From NCBI RefSeq assembly GCF_964340395.1, contig NC_135557.1:1838187-1902186 (forward strand): a DNA stretch of 64,000 nucleotides, read 5' to 3'. Below the pieces are notes generated by a model. It was given only the letters and a program-made list of their open reading frames with translations. It had not been told where the DNA came from and did not search any database. Position 1 is the stretch's first letter; each line of letters opens with the position of its first letter. This stretch comes from Glandiceps talaboti (Eukaryota; Hemichordata; Enteropneusta; Spengelidae). This document shows positions 15,301 through 26,712 of the stretch, piece by piece. The position numbers and the translations under genes are program-made.

Positions 15301-18300
15301 CTGTATTGTTTGATTCATTCCTTTCAGGATGGAACTCAAGGTCACGGAAGATGACACGAACACAGATGGCGGATGAACACCAGACAGCCAATCACGAAGT
15401 GGAAGAAGTAAGTGAAGATTTTGGAATTGTATAATTACTGAGAATGGTCATTAAATTTTGTTGCCCAATATTTATTCCCATCTGCAATGGAAAGTATAAG
15501 TTATCAAAAAGTTCTTTTGTCAGTACTAAGAACACGACAAGTAATGACAACCTTATGTCACAAGTAGATTGTAGCAGAATGAAGAAGTATTTTGGAGATG
15601 AACAGAATTGTATTATCCGTGGTAATACCTTTTCAAAAAAGTTAAATTGAGTAGTGGCAACTTTAAAAGTAAATATTAGAATCTAAATAACTGTTATTTC
15701 ATTCCATTAATAAGTTTATACTGTATTGTTTGATTCATTCCTTTCAGGATGGAACTCAAGGTCACGGAAGATGACACGAACACAGATTGCAGATGAACAC
15801 CAGACAGCCAATCAAGAAGTGGAAGAAGTAAGTGAAGATTTTGGAATTGTATAATTACTGAGAATGGTCATTAAAGTTTGTTGCCCAATATTTCTTCCCA
15901 TCTGCAATGGAAAGTATAAGTTGTTAAAAAGTTCTTTTGTCAGTACTAAGCACACGACAAGTAATGACAACCTTATGTCACAAGTAGATTGTAGCAGAAT
16001 GAAGAAATGTTTTGGAGATGAACAGAATTGTATTATCCTTGGTAATATCTTTTCAAAAAGGTTAAATTGAGTAGTGGCAACTTTAAGAGTAAATATTAGA
16101 ATCTAAATAACTGTTATTTCATTCCATCAATAAGTTTATACTGTATTGTTTGATTCATTCCTTTCAGGATGGAACTCAAGGTCACGGAAGATGACACGAA
16201 CACAGATGGCAGATGAACACCAGACAGCCAATCAAGAAGTGGAAGAAGTAAGTGAAGATTTTGGAATTGTATAATTACTGTGAATGGTCATTAAATTTTG
16301 TTGCCCAGTATTTATTCCCATCTGCAATGGAAAGTATAAGTTATCAAAAAGTTCTTTTGTCAGTACTAAGCACAAGGCAAGTAATGATAACCTTATGTCA
16401 CCAGTAGATTGTAGCAGAATGAAGAAGTATTTTGGAGATGAACAGAATTGTATTATCCGTGGTAATATCTTTTCAAAAAGGTTAAATTGAGTAGTGGCAA
16501 CTTTAAGAGTAAATATTAGAATCTAAATAACTGTTATTTCATTCCATCAATAAGTTTATACTGTATTGTTTGATTCATTCCTTTCAGGATGGAACTCAAG
16601 GTCACGGAAGATGACACGAACACAGATGGCAGATGAACACCAGACAGCCAATCAAGAAGTGGAAGAAGTAAGTGAAGATTTTGGAATTGTATAATTACTG
16701 TGAATGGTCATTAAATTTTGTTGCCCAGTATTTATTCCCATCTGCAATGGAAAGTATAAGTTATCAAAAAGTTCTTTTGTCAGTACTAAGCACAAGGCAA
16801 GTAATGATAACCTTATGTCACCAGTAGATTGTAGCAGAATGAAGAAGTATTTTGGAGATGAACAGAATTGTATTATCCGTGGTAATATCTTTTCAAAAAG
16901 GTTAAATTGAGTAGTGGCAACTTTAAGAGTAAATATTAGAATCTAAATAACTGTTATTTCATTCCATCAATAAGTTTATACTGTATTGTTTGATTCATTC
17001 CTTTCAGGATGGAACTCAAGGTCATGGAAGATGACACGAACACAGATGGCAGATGAACACCAGACAGCCAATCAAGAAGTGGAAGAAGTAAGTGAAGATT
17101 TTGGAATTGTATAATTACTGAGAATGGTCATTAAATTTTGTTGCCCAATATTTATTCCCATCTGCAATGGAAAGTATAAGTTATCAAAAAGTTCTTTTGT
17201 CAGTACTAAGAACACGACAAGTAATGACAACCTTATGTCACAAGTAGATTGTAGCAGAATGAAGAAGTATTTTGGAGATGAACAGAATTGTATTATCCGT
17301 GGTAATACCTTTTCAAAAAAGTTAAAATGAGTAGTGGCAACTTTAAAAGTAAATATTAGAATCTAAATAACTGTTATTTCATTCCATTAATAAGTTTATA
17401 CTGTATTGTTTGATTCATTCCTTTCAGGATGGAACTCAAGGTCACGGAAGATGACACGAACACAGATTGCAGATGAACACCAGACAGCCAATCAAGAAGT
17501 GGAAGAAGTAAGTGAAGATTTTGGAATTGTATAATTACTGAGAATGGTCATTAAAGTTTGTTGCCCAATATTTATTCCCATCTGCAATTGAATGTATAAG
17601 TAATCAAAAAGTTCTTTTGTCAGTACTAAGCACACGACAAGTAATGACAACCTTATGTCACAAGTAGATTGTAGCAGAATAAAGCAATATTGGAGATGAA
17701 CAGAATTGTATTATCCGTGGTAATATCTTTTCAAAAAGGTTAAATTGAGTGGTGGCAACTTTAGGAGTAAATATTAGAATCTAAATAACTGTTATTTCAT
17801 TCCATCAATAAGTTTATACTGTATTGTTTGATTCATTCCTTTCAGGATGGAACTCAAGGTCACGGAAGATGACACGAACACAGATGGCGGATGAACACCA
17901 GAGAGCCAATCACGAAGTGGAAGAAGTAAGTGAAGATTTTGGAATTGTATAATTACTGAGAAATGGTCATTAAATTTTGTTGCCCAATATTTCTTCCCAT
18001 CTGCAATGGAAAGTATAAGTTGTCAAAAAGTTCTTTTGTCAGTACTAAGCACACGACAAGTAATGACAACCTTATGTCACAAGTAGATTGTAGCAGAATG
18101 AAGAAATGTTTTGGAGATGAACAGAATTGTATTATCCTTGGTAATATCTTTTCAAAAAGGTTAAATTGAGTAGTGGCAACTTTAAGAGTAAATATTAGAA
18201 TCTAAATAACTGTTATTTCATTCCATCAATAAGTTTATACTGTATTGTTTGATTCATTCCTTTCAGGATGGAACTCAAGGTCACGGAAGATGACACGAAC

Positions 18301-21300
18301 ACAGATGGCAGATGAACACCAGACAGCCAATCAAGAAGTGGAAGAAGTAAGTGAAGATTTTGGAATTGTATAATTACTGAGAATGGTCATGAAATTTTGT
18401 TGCCCAATATTTCTTCCCATCTGCAATGGAAAGTATAAGTTATCAAAAAGTTCTTTTGTCAGTACTAAGCACGCGACAAGTAATGATAACCTTATGTCAC
18501 AAGTAGATTGTAGCAGAATCAAGAAGTATTTTGGAGATGAACAGAATTGTATTATCCGTGGTAATATCTTTTCAAAAAAGTTAAATTGAGTAGTGGCAAC
18601 TTTAAGAGTAAATATTAGAATCTAAATAACTGTTATTTCATTCCATCAATAAGTTTATACTGTATTGTTTGATTCATTCCTTTCAGGATGGAACTCAAGG
18701 TCACGGAAGATGACACGAACACAGATGGCAGATGAACACCAGACAGCCAATCAAGAAGTGGAAGAAGTAAGTGAAGATTTTGGAATTGTATAATTACTGA
18801 GAATGGTCATTACATTTTGTTGGCAATATTTATTCCCATCTGCAATGGAAAGTATAAGTAATCAAAAAGTTCTTTTGTCAGTACTAAGCACATGACAAGT
18901 AATGACAACCTTATGTCACAAGTAGATTGTAGCAGAATGAAGAAATATTTTGGAGATGAACAGAATTGTATTATCCATGGTAATATCTTTTCAAAAAAGT
19001 TAAATTGAGTAGTGGCAACTTTAAAAGTAAATATTAGAATCTAAATAACTGTTATTTCATTCCATTAATAAGTTTATACTGTATTGTTTGATTCATTCCT
19101 TTCAGGATGGAACTCAAGGTCACGGAAGATGACACGAACACAGATGGCAGATGAACACCAGACAGCCAATCAAGAAGTGGAAGAAGTAAGTGAAGATTTT
19201 GGAATTGTATAATTACTGAGAAATGGTCATTAAATTTTGTTGCCCAATATTTCTTCCCATCTGCAATGGAAAGTATAAGTTGTCAAAAAGTTCTTTTGTC
19301 AGTACTAAGCACACGACAAGTAATGACAACCTTATGTCACAAGTAGATTGTAGCAGAATGAAGAAATGTTTTGGAGATGAACAGAATTGTATTATCCTTG
19401 GTAATATCTTTTCAAAAAGGTTAAATTGAGTAGTGGCAACTTTAAGAGTAAATATTAGAATCTAAATAACTGTTATTTCATTCCATCAATAAGTTTATAC
19501 TGTATTGTTTGATTCATTCCTTTCAGGATGGAACTCAAGGTCACGGAAGATGACACGAACACAGATGGCAGATGAACACCAGACAGCCAATCAAGAAGTG
19601 GAAGAAGTAAGTGAAGATTTTGGAATTGTATAATTACTGAGAATGGTCATTAAATTTTGTTGCCCAGTATTTATTCCCATCTGCAATGGAAAGTATAAGT
19701 TATCAAAAAGTTCTTTTGTCAGTACTAAGCACAAGGCAAGTAATGATAACCTTATGTCACAAGTAGAATGTAGCAGAATGAAGAAATATTGGAGATGAAC
19801 AGAATTGCATTATCCGTGGTAATATCTTTTCAAAAAGGTTAAATTGAGTAGTGGCAACTTTAAGAGTAAATATTAGAATCTAAATAACTGTTATTTCATT
19901 CCATCAATAAGTTTATACTGTATTGTTTGATTCATTCCTTTCAGGATGGATTTCAAGGTCACGGAAGATGACACGGACACAGATGGGAGATGAACACCAG
20001 ACAGCTAATCAAGAAGTGGATGAAGTAAGTGAAGATTTTGGAATTGTATAATTACTGAGAATGGTCATGAAATTTTGTTGCCCAATATTTCTTCCCATCT
20101 GCAATGGAAAGTATAAGTTATCAAAAAGTTCTTTTGTCAGTACTAAGCACGCGACAAGTAATGATAACCTTATGTCACAAGTAGATTGTAGCAGAATCAA
20201 GAAGTATTTTGGAGATGAACAGAATTGTATTATCCGTGGTAATATCTTTTCAAAAAAGTTAAATTGAGTAGTGGCAACTTTAAGAGTAAATATTAGAATC
20301 TAAATAACTGTTATTTCATTCCATCAATAAGTTTATACTGTATTGTTTGATTCATTCCTTTCAGGATGGAACTCAAGGTCACGGAAGATGACACGAACAC
20401 AGATGGCAGATGAACACCAGACAGCCAATCAAGAAGTGGAAGAAGTAAGTGAAGATTTTGGAATTGTATAATTACTGAGAATGGTCATTACATTTTGTTG
20501 GCAATATTTATTCCCATCTGCAATGGAAAGTATAAGTTATCAAAAAGTTCTTTTGTCAGTACTAAGCACATGACAAGTAATGACAACCTTATGTCACAAG
20601 TAGATTGTAGCAGAATGAAGAAATATTTTGGAGATGAACAGAATTGTATTATCCATGGTAATATCTTTTCAAAAAAGTTAAATTGAGTAGTGGCAACTTT
20701 AAAAGTAAATATTAGAATCTAAATAACTGTTATTTCATTCCATTAATAAGTTTATACTGTATTGTTTGATTCATTCCTTTCAGGATGGAACTCAAGGTCA
20801 CGGAAGATGACACGAACACAGATGGCAGATGAACACCAGACAGCCAATCAAGAAGTGGAAGAAGTAAGTGAAGATTTTGGAATTGTATAATTACTGAGAA
20901 TGGTCATTAAAGTTTGTTGCCCAATATTTATTCACATCTGCAATTGAATGTATAAGTAATCAGAAAGTTCTTTTGTCAGTACTAAGCACACGACAAGTAA
21001 TGACAACCTTATGTCACAAGTAGATTGTAGCAGAATAAAGAAATATTGGAGATGAACAGAATTGTATTATCCGTGGTAATATCTTTTCAAAAAGGTTAAA
21101 TTGAGTAGTGGCAACTTTAAGAGTAAATATTAGAATACTGTTATATCATTCCATTAAAAAGTTTATACTGTATTGTTTGATTCATTCCTTTCAGGATGGA
21201 ACTCAAGGTCACGGAAGATGACACGAACACAGATGGCAGATGAACACCAGACAGCCAATCAAGAAGTGGAAGAAGTAAGTGAAGATTTTGGAATTGTATA

Positions 21301-22437
21301 ATTACTGAGAATGGTCATTCAATTTTGTTGCCCAATATTTATTCCCATCTGCAATGGAAAGTATAAGTTATCGAAAAGTTCTTTTGTCAGTACTAAGCAC
21401 ACGACAAGTAATGACAACCTTATGTGACAAGTAGATTGTAGCAGAAGAAGAAATATTTTGGAGATGAACAGAATTGTATTATCCGTGGTAATATCTTTTC
21501 AAAAAGGTTAAATTCAGTAGTGGCAACTTTAAAAGTAAATATTAGAATACTGTTATTTCATTCCATCAATAAGTTTATACTGTATTGTTTGATTCATTCC
21601 TTTCAGGATGGAACTCAAGGTCACGGAAGATGACACGAACACAGATGGCAGATGAACACCAGACAGCCAATCAAGAAGTGGAAGAAGTAAGTGAAGATTT
21701 TGGAATTGCGTAATTACTGAGAAATGGTCATTAAATTTTTTTGGCCAATATTTCTTCCCATCTGCAATGGAAAGTATAAGTTATCAAACAGTTCTTTTGT
21801 CAGTACTAAGCACACGACAAGTAATGACAACCTTATGTCACAAGTAGATTGTAACAGAATGAAGAAATATTGGAGATGAGCAGAATTGTATTATCCGTGG
21901 TAATATCTTTTCAAAAAGGTTAAATTGAGTAGTGGCAACTTTAAGAGTAAATATTAGAATACTGTTATATCATTCCATTAAAAAGTTTATACTGTATTGT
22001 TTGATTCATTCCTTTCAGGATGGAACTCAAGGTCACGGAAGATGACACGAACACAGATGGCAGATGAACACCAGACAGCCAATCAAGAAGTGGAAGAAGT
22101 AAGTGAAGATTTTGGAATTGTATAATTACTGAGAATGGTCATTAAATTTTGTTGCCCAATATTTATTCCCATCTGCAATGGAAAGTATAAGTTATCTAAA
22201 AGTTCTTTTGTCAGTACTAAGCACACGACAAGTAATGACAACCTTATGTGACAAGTAGATTGTAGCAGAAGAAGAAATATTTTGGAGATGAACAGAATTG
22301 TATTATCCGTGGTAATATTTTTTCAAAAAGGTTAAATTCAGTAGTGGCAACTTTAAAAGTAAATATTAGAGTCTAAATAACTGTTATTGCATTCCATCAA
22401 TAAGTTTATACTGTATTGTTTGATTCATTCCTTTCAG

Positions 22438-22517
22438 GATGGAACTCAAGGTCACGGAAGATTACACGAACACAGATGGCAGATGAACACCAGACAGCCA
22501 ATCAAGAAGTGGAAGAA
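22438..22517 (+). other. Last canonical 80-bp exon-like cassette
   Basis: This is the rightmost copy with the standard structure: acceptor ctttcag at 22,431-22,437, 80 bp, then gtaagt. It has a private G-to-T change in the block (AAGATTACACG instead of AAGATGACACG). The phase-1 frame stays open. It is followed by intron-like sequence that diverges quickly from the array consensus, so it marks the array edge. Confidence 0.5.
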
Positions 22518-22594
22518 GTAAGTAAACATTTTGGATTTGTAAAATTACTGAAAATGGTCATTAGATTTTGTTGCCCAATATTTTGTACCTTCAG

Positions 22595-22673
22595 CAATGG
22601 ATTACAAGGCCACAGACGATGATACAAAGAGTGGAGAGGGATGGGTTTGACACTGATTGCAAACACCACAGAA
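22595..22673 (+). other. Diverged, possibly dead exon-like copy
   Basis: The block is homologous to the array cassette and to the exon at 22,908 (shared GATTACAAGGCCAC and ACACCACAG-like stretches). A possible acceptor, ttttgtaccttcag, ends at 22,594 and a weaker donor, gtgggt, starts at 22,674. Length is ~79 bp. The frame that matches the next exon's phase-0 reading hits a stop (GTT TGA). The phase-0 reading starting CAA TGG is open, but leaves phase 1. It is best seen as a degenerate member of the same exon family. Confidence 0.4.
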
Positions 22674-22907
22674 GTGGGTCAACATCGAGTCGCCATAAAT
22701 TTCATCAATTTGTTTTTGGGCAATATTTTTTTCTTCTGTCATCAATGATAAATACAAGTTATCTAAGGGGGAGAGGATGGCCTTGTGAATTCTTATCACA
22801 TGATAAGTAGCAACAAAGAAGTTAGTCAATATTAGTAACATTATAATTTTAATAAATTTCTTTTCATTCAATAAATAAATAAATTATCTTTTATTTACTC
22901 ACTTAAG

Positions 22908-22982
22908 GATTACAAGGCCACGGAAGATGGTACGAAGACTGGAGCTGGATGGGATGTGACAACGACTGCGAATGCCACAGAT
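22908..22982 (+). CDS. Putative internal exon, 25 codons, relative of the array cassette
   Basis: The acceptor is actcacttaag and the donor gtgagt. The block is 75 bp and in phase 0 reads DYKATEDGTKTGAGWDVTTT and then ANATD, with no stop. The nucleotide match to the array cassette is clear over CAAGGYCACGGAAGATG. It leaves in phase 0, which fits the next exon at 23,561. The flanking intron also resembles the array intron (atcaatgataaatacaag, cacatgacaag). A phase-1 reading is also open but would create a TGA at the junction with the next exon. No domain is recognised. The block may be the single-copy ancestor-like form from which the array derives. Confidence 0.4.
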
Positions 22983-23560
22983 GTGAGTCAACATTCTGAA
23001 TTTTAAAATTAGTCGACATAAATTTCATCAATGTGTTATTGTCAATATTTTTCTCCTGTCATCAATGATAAATACAAGTACAATCTAAGGGGGAGAGGGT
23101 GGCCTTCTGAATACTAATCACATGACAAGCTTAGTTCACAAGTAATTTCAGGCTAAAATTAGAGTAAAATAAACATTGTATTGTAGTAATTTTTCAAAAA
23201 GGTCAGATTAAGTAATTGCAATTTTGAGTGTAGATATTACAATCATTCAATATGTAAATATATTGTCTATTGTTTTGTATATTCAATTATGATATTATCA
23301 GCAGTAATATGTTTTTAGAGCTTAGTAAAGTAATAGCAATTTTGAGTGTTTTGACTCATATCTCGAACACTGGAGAATGAATGACATACAAACTTGTGAA
23401 ATTATTTCACAGTGCCATGATGTAGAATGATGGTCATGCATTATATGAACCACATTACACAATGGAATATTAGATGATAGCAATTTTGTTTAAGGATTTA
23501 GTAAATATTACAATTCGGATGGATGTTGTTTCAATAAATACTTTTATTAATTCACTTTAG

Positions 23561-23605
23561 GATGGACCCAAGATGAATTCGAAGACCCAAGAATGTGATT
23601 ATTAA
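23561..23605 (+). CDS. Putative terminal exon, 14 codons plus stop
   Basis: A good acceptor (ttcactttag) precedes GAT GGA CCC AAG, and the frame reads DGPKMNSKTQECDY then TAA at 23,603-23,605. The phase-0 entry matches the phase-0 exit of the exon at 22,982. It also begins GATGGA like the array cassettes, so it may be another family member. No AATAAA was noticed directly downstream; 'attaaa' at about 23,701 is a weak candidate poly(A) signal. The product would be the C-terminal tail of an unidentified plus-strand gene whose body lies left of the window or is formed by array cassettes. Confidence 0.35.
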   Translation, partial: DGPKMNSKTQECDY

Positions 23606-24111
23606 AATTTGATAAAATTGTTTTTCTTTTTTAATATGATTGTATGAATGAATGAATGAGTGACTAGTTTCTATATCCCTTTTTCTTTCCCAACCTCCAA
23701 ATTAAAAATAATTTCGTCTTCATCGTCAACTACCTCGCATCTCGGTCCTTTTTCGCTGTCGGTATTACATATACACAAACATTTCATCTTTTCCTCTTTC
23801 TTCTTCTCATTTTTGGTTGTCCTCAGGCTAGGTTAAGTTGGTGACCGGTTTGTCGGTTGGTCGGTAGTATTTTCACTTGCCTCTCTATGGCCTTTCTCTC
23901 ATACATAACATCCACAGACACAAATTTCGCAGTTTCGCCACCGTTTATATTTTCACCGCGTACATCTCCGTCCGTATTTGTCATCCTCGCGTTTCCATCT
24001 GCATTCGTCATCTTCGCCATGGATCATATTCAAGCTATTTTAACACCAAACATACAAACTATATGTTTGTATGATTGAGAGTGCCCTTGACATTATTCGC
24101 AGTCAAGCAGA
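23606..24111. other. Non-coding stretch
   Basis: This stretch is AT-rich at first, then more balanced near 23,850-24,030. Short open frames exist on both strands, but none shows family similarity, splice-site framing or a composition that argues for coding. A GAATGAATGAATGAGTGA run sits near 23,646. Confidence 0.5.
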
Positions 24112-24230
<119 letters not shown>

Positions 24231-24320
24231 TGTGTCCCCTTGGATATGTTATGGCAACTCAAAAAAGGCGACAAAGAATTGCTTGGCAGTGATGACACCC
24301 CTAGCGTTGACTAGATAATA

Positions 24321-24355
24321 TGAACGTTAGACCGTTAGAAATAGTCTAACGTTCA
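24321..24355. repeat. 12-bp perfect inverted repeat, 11-bp loop
   Basis: TGAACGTTAGAC at 24,321-24,332 is exactly complementary to GTCTAACGTTCA at 24,344-24,355. It could fold into a hairpin or be the end of a small mobile element. It lies beside a segment (24,358-24,380) that recurs at 25,398-25,420. Confidence 0.7.
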
Positions 24356-25217
24356 GGGGACCTTTTTGCCAGACTTGCCATATCATAACCTGCAGCTGTT
24401 TACAGTGCTCACAGTAAATTGCTATTTGGTCTTGAAGGATGAGAATTTAAATAAATTATACCGTAAGTTATCTATACATATACTGATCAACTGAAAGTAC
24501 TATCATCTGCCTTTTGTGGCTGTCATTCAAGGCAATGTCTATTATATCTACAAGATATCAAGCATACATCATCTACACCTGATGGCTAAGAGTGGTAAGT
24601 GTCATCTATAAGTTACTTACTTTTTGTTATTCTTCTACATTCGATTTGCGACGATGATGAATGCAAAATAACTGTTTTATACATGCTAACGTAAGTGACT
24701 TCTAAATGTAAATTAAGCATGTGTGAGAACAAATAACACACACATAAAGGGCAAGTGATTCGTATATGAAAATAAATAACACACATAAAGCAAGTAATGC
24801 ACTATGAATATAAACGATGCCCACACAAAGGCAAATGATGAAAAATTGAAAATAAGTTACACATGCATGGTGCATCATAAAAATAAATGACACCAGATAG
24901 CTGATAACCTAGTATCAAATCATAAACAAGACGCATGATGTGCCATGTAAAAAAATGACACCCAAGGCAAATGATGCATGTATTAAAGTAAATGATGTAC
25001 ATATGAATATAAATGATGTGCATTAAGGTAAACGTAGAATGTAAGATATGTTGTGATTTTCCGCCCTCATCGGCCTACTCTCACACGTGTGAGGGCGCCT
25101 CGTCATGGCGTACCTTAAAGACCAAGGTAATTGGTGAACCAAAAAATAAATGGTGTGCCCTTCAGGCAAGTGATGCAATATGAAAGTGAAACATTCACTT
25201 GGTTAAATTATATAGCG

Positions 25218-25218
<1 letters not shown>
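24356..25218. repeat. Non-coding, degenerate short repeats (24,700-25,035)
   Basis: From about 24,700 to 25,035 a loose ~35-bp motif recurs with many changes: 'gcaaatgatg', then AT-rich sequence, then 'aaataaatgacac'. A related piece lies at 25,128-25,190. It looks like an old, eroded minisatellite. The minus strand shows only low-complexity open frames rich in I, Y, C and L, which I do not call genes. Confidence 0.55.
25080..25093. other. 14-bp perfect palindrome with CACGTG core
   Basis: CTCACACGTGTGAG is its own reverse complement and contains a canonical E-box (CACGTG). It sits in a locally GC-richer pocket. Whether it is a regulatory site is unknown. Confidence 0.6.

Positions 25219-25284
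<66 letters not shown>
25219..25284. repeat. (TA)n microsatellite
   Basis: A ~65-bp uninterrupted alternating TA tract. Confidence 0.98.
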
Positions 25285-25288
<4 letters not shown>

Positions 25289-25758
25289 ATATATTCAACA
25301 GCTAAATGAAGCTCGATTGTAAATTTCACCATAGACAGTGGGTTGGGGGGGGGGGGGCACACATACTTTGAAAATACAGAATCTCTGAAGTCCACAGGAC
25401 CTTTTTGCCAGAATTTGCCACACATGTATGCAATATATATGTTAGATGGTATCAGCAGCATTATATTACAAGTATTTTTTATGTCAATACGCCATATTTG
25501 GGTTACTGAAGTTCCAGCCATTTCTCCCGTGAACTTGGATCGTTCCTTCCCTCTCCTGAGAGCGTCGTGGATGGCTCCCTACTGTCGCCGCCAAGGATGA
25601 CAGGTATTTACTTTTCGAGTTATAGATTCGAAATCTGCGTAAATAACAAATGGTGCATTTAATTGTTTTGGGTAATTTTTAAATGATAACCATTTATATT
25701 CCTCAGTTGGCATTCGTATAGCTTGTGTACCATTTATTTCAAAACAAATAGGAATGTG
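25285..25758. other. Non-coding, poly-G tract near 25,345
   Basis: Holds a G13-14 run at about 25,346-25,358 and the second copy of a ~23-bp direct repeat (ggacctttttgccaga, 25,398 onward). No gene is supported. Confidence 0.5.
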
Positions 25759-26354
25759 TTAATTTAAAATCTCTGCAGTTGTAAAGTGCTGTACACAGTA
25801 TTTACAGAAATGTCTTCTTTCTTTATGATTTGTTATACCATGCATGAATCGATTCAAATCTTTGATCCAAACATAATGATTTTTATCACCACGAGTTATT
25901 AATAGTAAATCAAGGTGATCTTCACAAGTTTGTTTACTAACATAAATTGGATATGCTTTTTTATTTTTATAACCAAATACAGAAATAGATATATTATTTT
26001 GGTTTTCAATTTTTGGTATTTGTTTTATAGTAACCGGGAATGTTATTCCTTTGTAATCTAGATCAACGATGTGTTGACTGTATCTAGATGGTCTGTTTTT
26101 ATTAATTTCAACTGGAAACTTATATGCTAAATGACACCATCTAAAACACATGTCGTCATTATTTTGTATATATTAACGAGAGCTTTCTTCGGATTTTGTA
26201 GTTCTTTTGGTAATTTGATATATGAGCTACCTTGTAAAGGTTTGTATCTTGCGATATTTACATAAAAATTAAGAAGTGATTTTATTTGCCAACCAGATCC
26301 TTCACGTAACCATTTAGTGATATGTTCAATAATTCTTTCAAAACTTTCACTCAT
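25759..26354 (-). pseudogene. Broken fragment of a DNA polymerase B-associated protein of a Polinton-like element
   Basis: Two overlapping minus-strand frames (26,354-26,127 and 26,151-25,759) read as parts of one protein, interrupted by a frameshift near 26,130-26,155. Recognisable pieces are a 'KPLQGSSYIKLP' stretch, 'CFRWCHLAYKFP', 'SISVFGYKNKKAYPIYVS', and 'LNRFMHGITNHKERRHFCKYC' split around a Cys-x2-Cys zinc-knuckle-like motif. From memory of the family, this arrangement is the segment just N-terminal to the exonuclease part of type B DNA polymerases in animal Polinton/Maverick-like and related virus-like elements. The polymerase catalytic region itself is absent: the frame stops at 25,759 and ordinary non-coding DNA follows. 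It is therefore a truncated, dead copy. The family assignment is moderate, because homology was judged by eye. Confidence 0.5.
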
Positions 26355-26370
26355 TTAATCATCTATTTGG

Positions 26371-26712
26371 TCAGAATTTATAATTTGTAAAATAACCATC
26401 ATTTGTTGTCTCTTCCATACCACTTTTAACAAATTTTATCTTTAAGGTTAATATCGCTTTTATTCCACCCGTATTTTGTAAATTTTGTTCTAAGATTTTC
26501 TTAATTATCAATTTATTTTCAGTTAATTGTGAATGAGGTTCATTCTCGGTAATATCAATTTCATATGATTTCACGTATCCTTTTAAAGCTCTCTCAAGTT
26601 CATGATATCTAGGTAACATTATGACACCACCTACATGTCGGTAACCTCTGTTAATAAGAGTTTGATATGTATCATTACCTATTTTAATCATACGTTTAGT
26701 GATAGGATTCAT
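26371..26712 (-). CDS. Mobile-element protein with N-terminal NPxTxRMI motif
   Basis: A 113-codon frame starts MNPITKRMIKIGNDTYQTLI. This short motif (Asn-Pro, Thr, Arg-Met-Ile, Gly, Tyr) is seen in adaptor-like domains of large DNA viruses and virus-like transposons; that link is from memory and not certain. The rest is charged with no recognised domain (YHELERALKGYVKSYEI, then a basic C-terminus). Its start codon overlaps the stop of the upstream gene in TAATG, a compact arrangement typical of viral or transposon genomes rather than animal genes. The polymerase-associated fragment begins 16 bp downstream. It may still be a complete frame, but the neighbour is broken, so the element is probably inactive. 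Confidence 0.5.
   Translation of the reverse strand: MNPITKRMIKIGNDTYQTLINRGYRHVGGVIMLPRYHELERALKGYVKSYEIDITENEPHSQLTENKLIIKKILEQNLQNTGGIKAILTLKIKFVKSGMEETTNDGYFTNYKF

Larger units (their letters stand above)
1..22552 (+). repeat. ~420-bp tandem array carrying an exon-like cassette in every unit
   Basis: About 53 head-to-tail units of ~418-420 bp fill this stretch. The anchor 'atggtcatt' recurs at 339, 759, 1179, 1599 and so on up to 22,553. Each unit has a pyrimidine-rich acceptor (gattcattcctttcag), an 80-bp exon-like block beginning GATGGAACTC and ending GTGGAAGAA, then gtaagt and ~340 bp of intron-like DNA. Unit subtypes differ at a few positions (for example CAAGTA versus CCAGTA before GATTG, or TTGG versus TTTTGG). 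The subtypes recur in blocks, so the array grew by multi-unit duplication. Indels are seen mainly in the intron-like part. Towards the right edge, from about 21.1 kb, units pick up more private changes. No transposon ends are seen. It looks like amplification of an exon with its flanking intron. Confidence 0.95.

Noticed and set aside
759-20686. A ~68-codon frame (starts MVIKFCCP or MVIKVCCP) present in most 420-bp units
   Set aside because: It lies in the intron-like part between donor and acceptor, is destroyed by a 2-bp deletion in many units (TTGG type), shows Lys/Thr/Ala/Met changes without obvious constraint, and is absent from the diverged edge copies. It is most likely chance plus homogenisation.
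1-22552. CRISPR array
   Set aside because: Units are uniform 420-bp tandem repeats with no distinct spacers, and the DNA is clearly eukaryotic. The same reasoning excludes the 29-, 36-, 37- and 39-bp arrays.
1-22552. Centromeric satellite
   Set aside because: The unit contains conserved splice signals and an exon-like block, and is continuous with related single-copy exons at the edge, which fits local gene amplification better than a centromeric satellite. Chromosomal position cannot be judged here.
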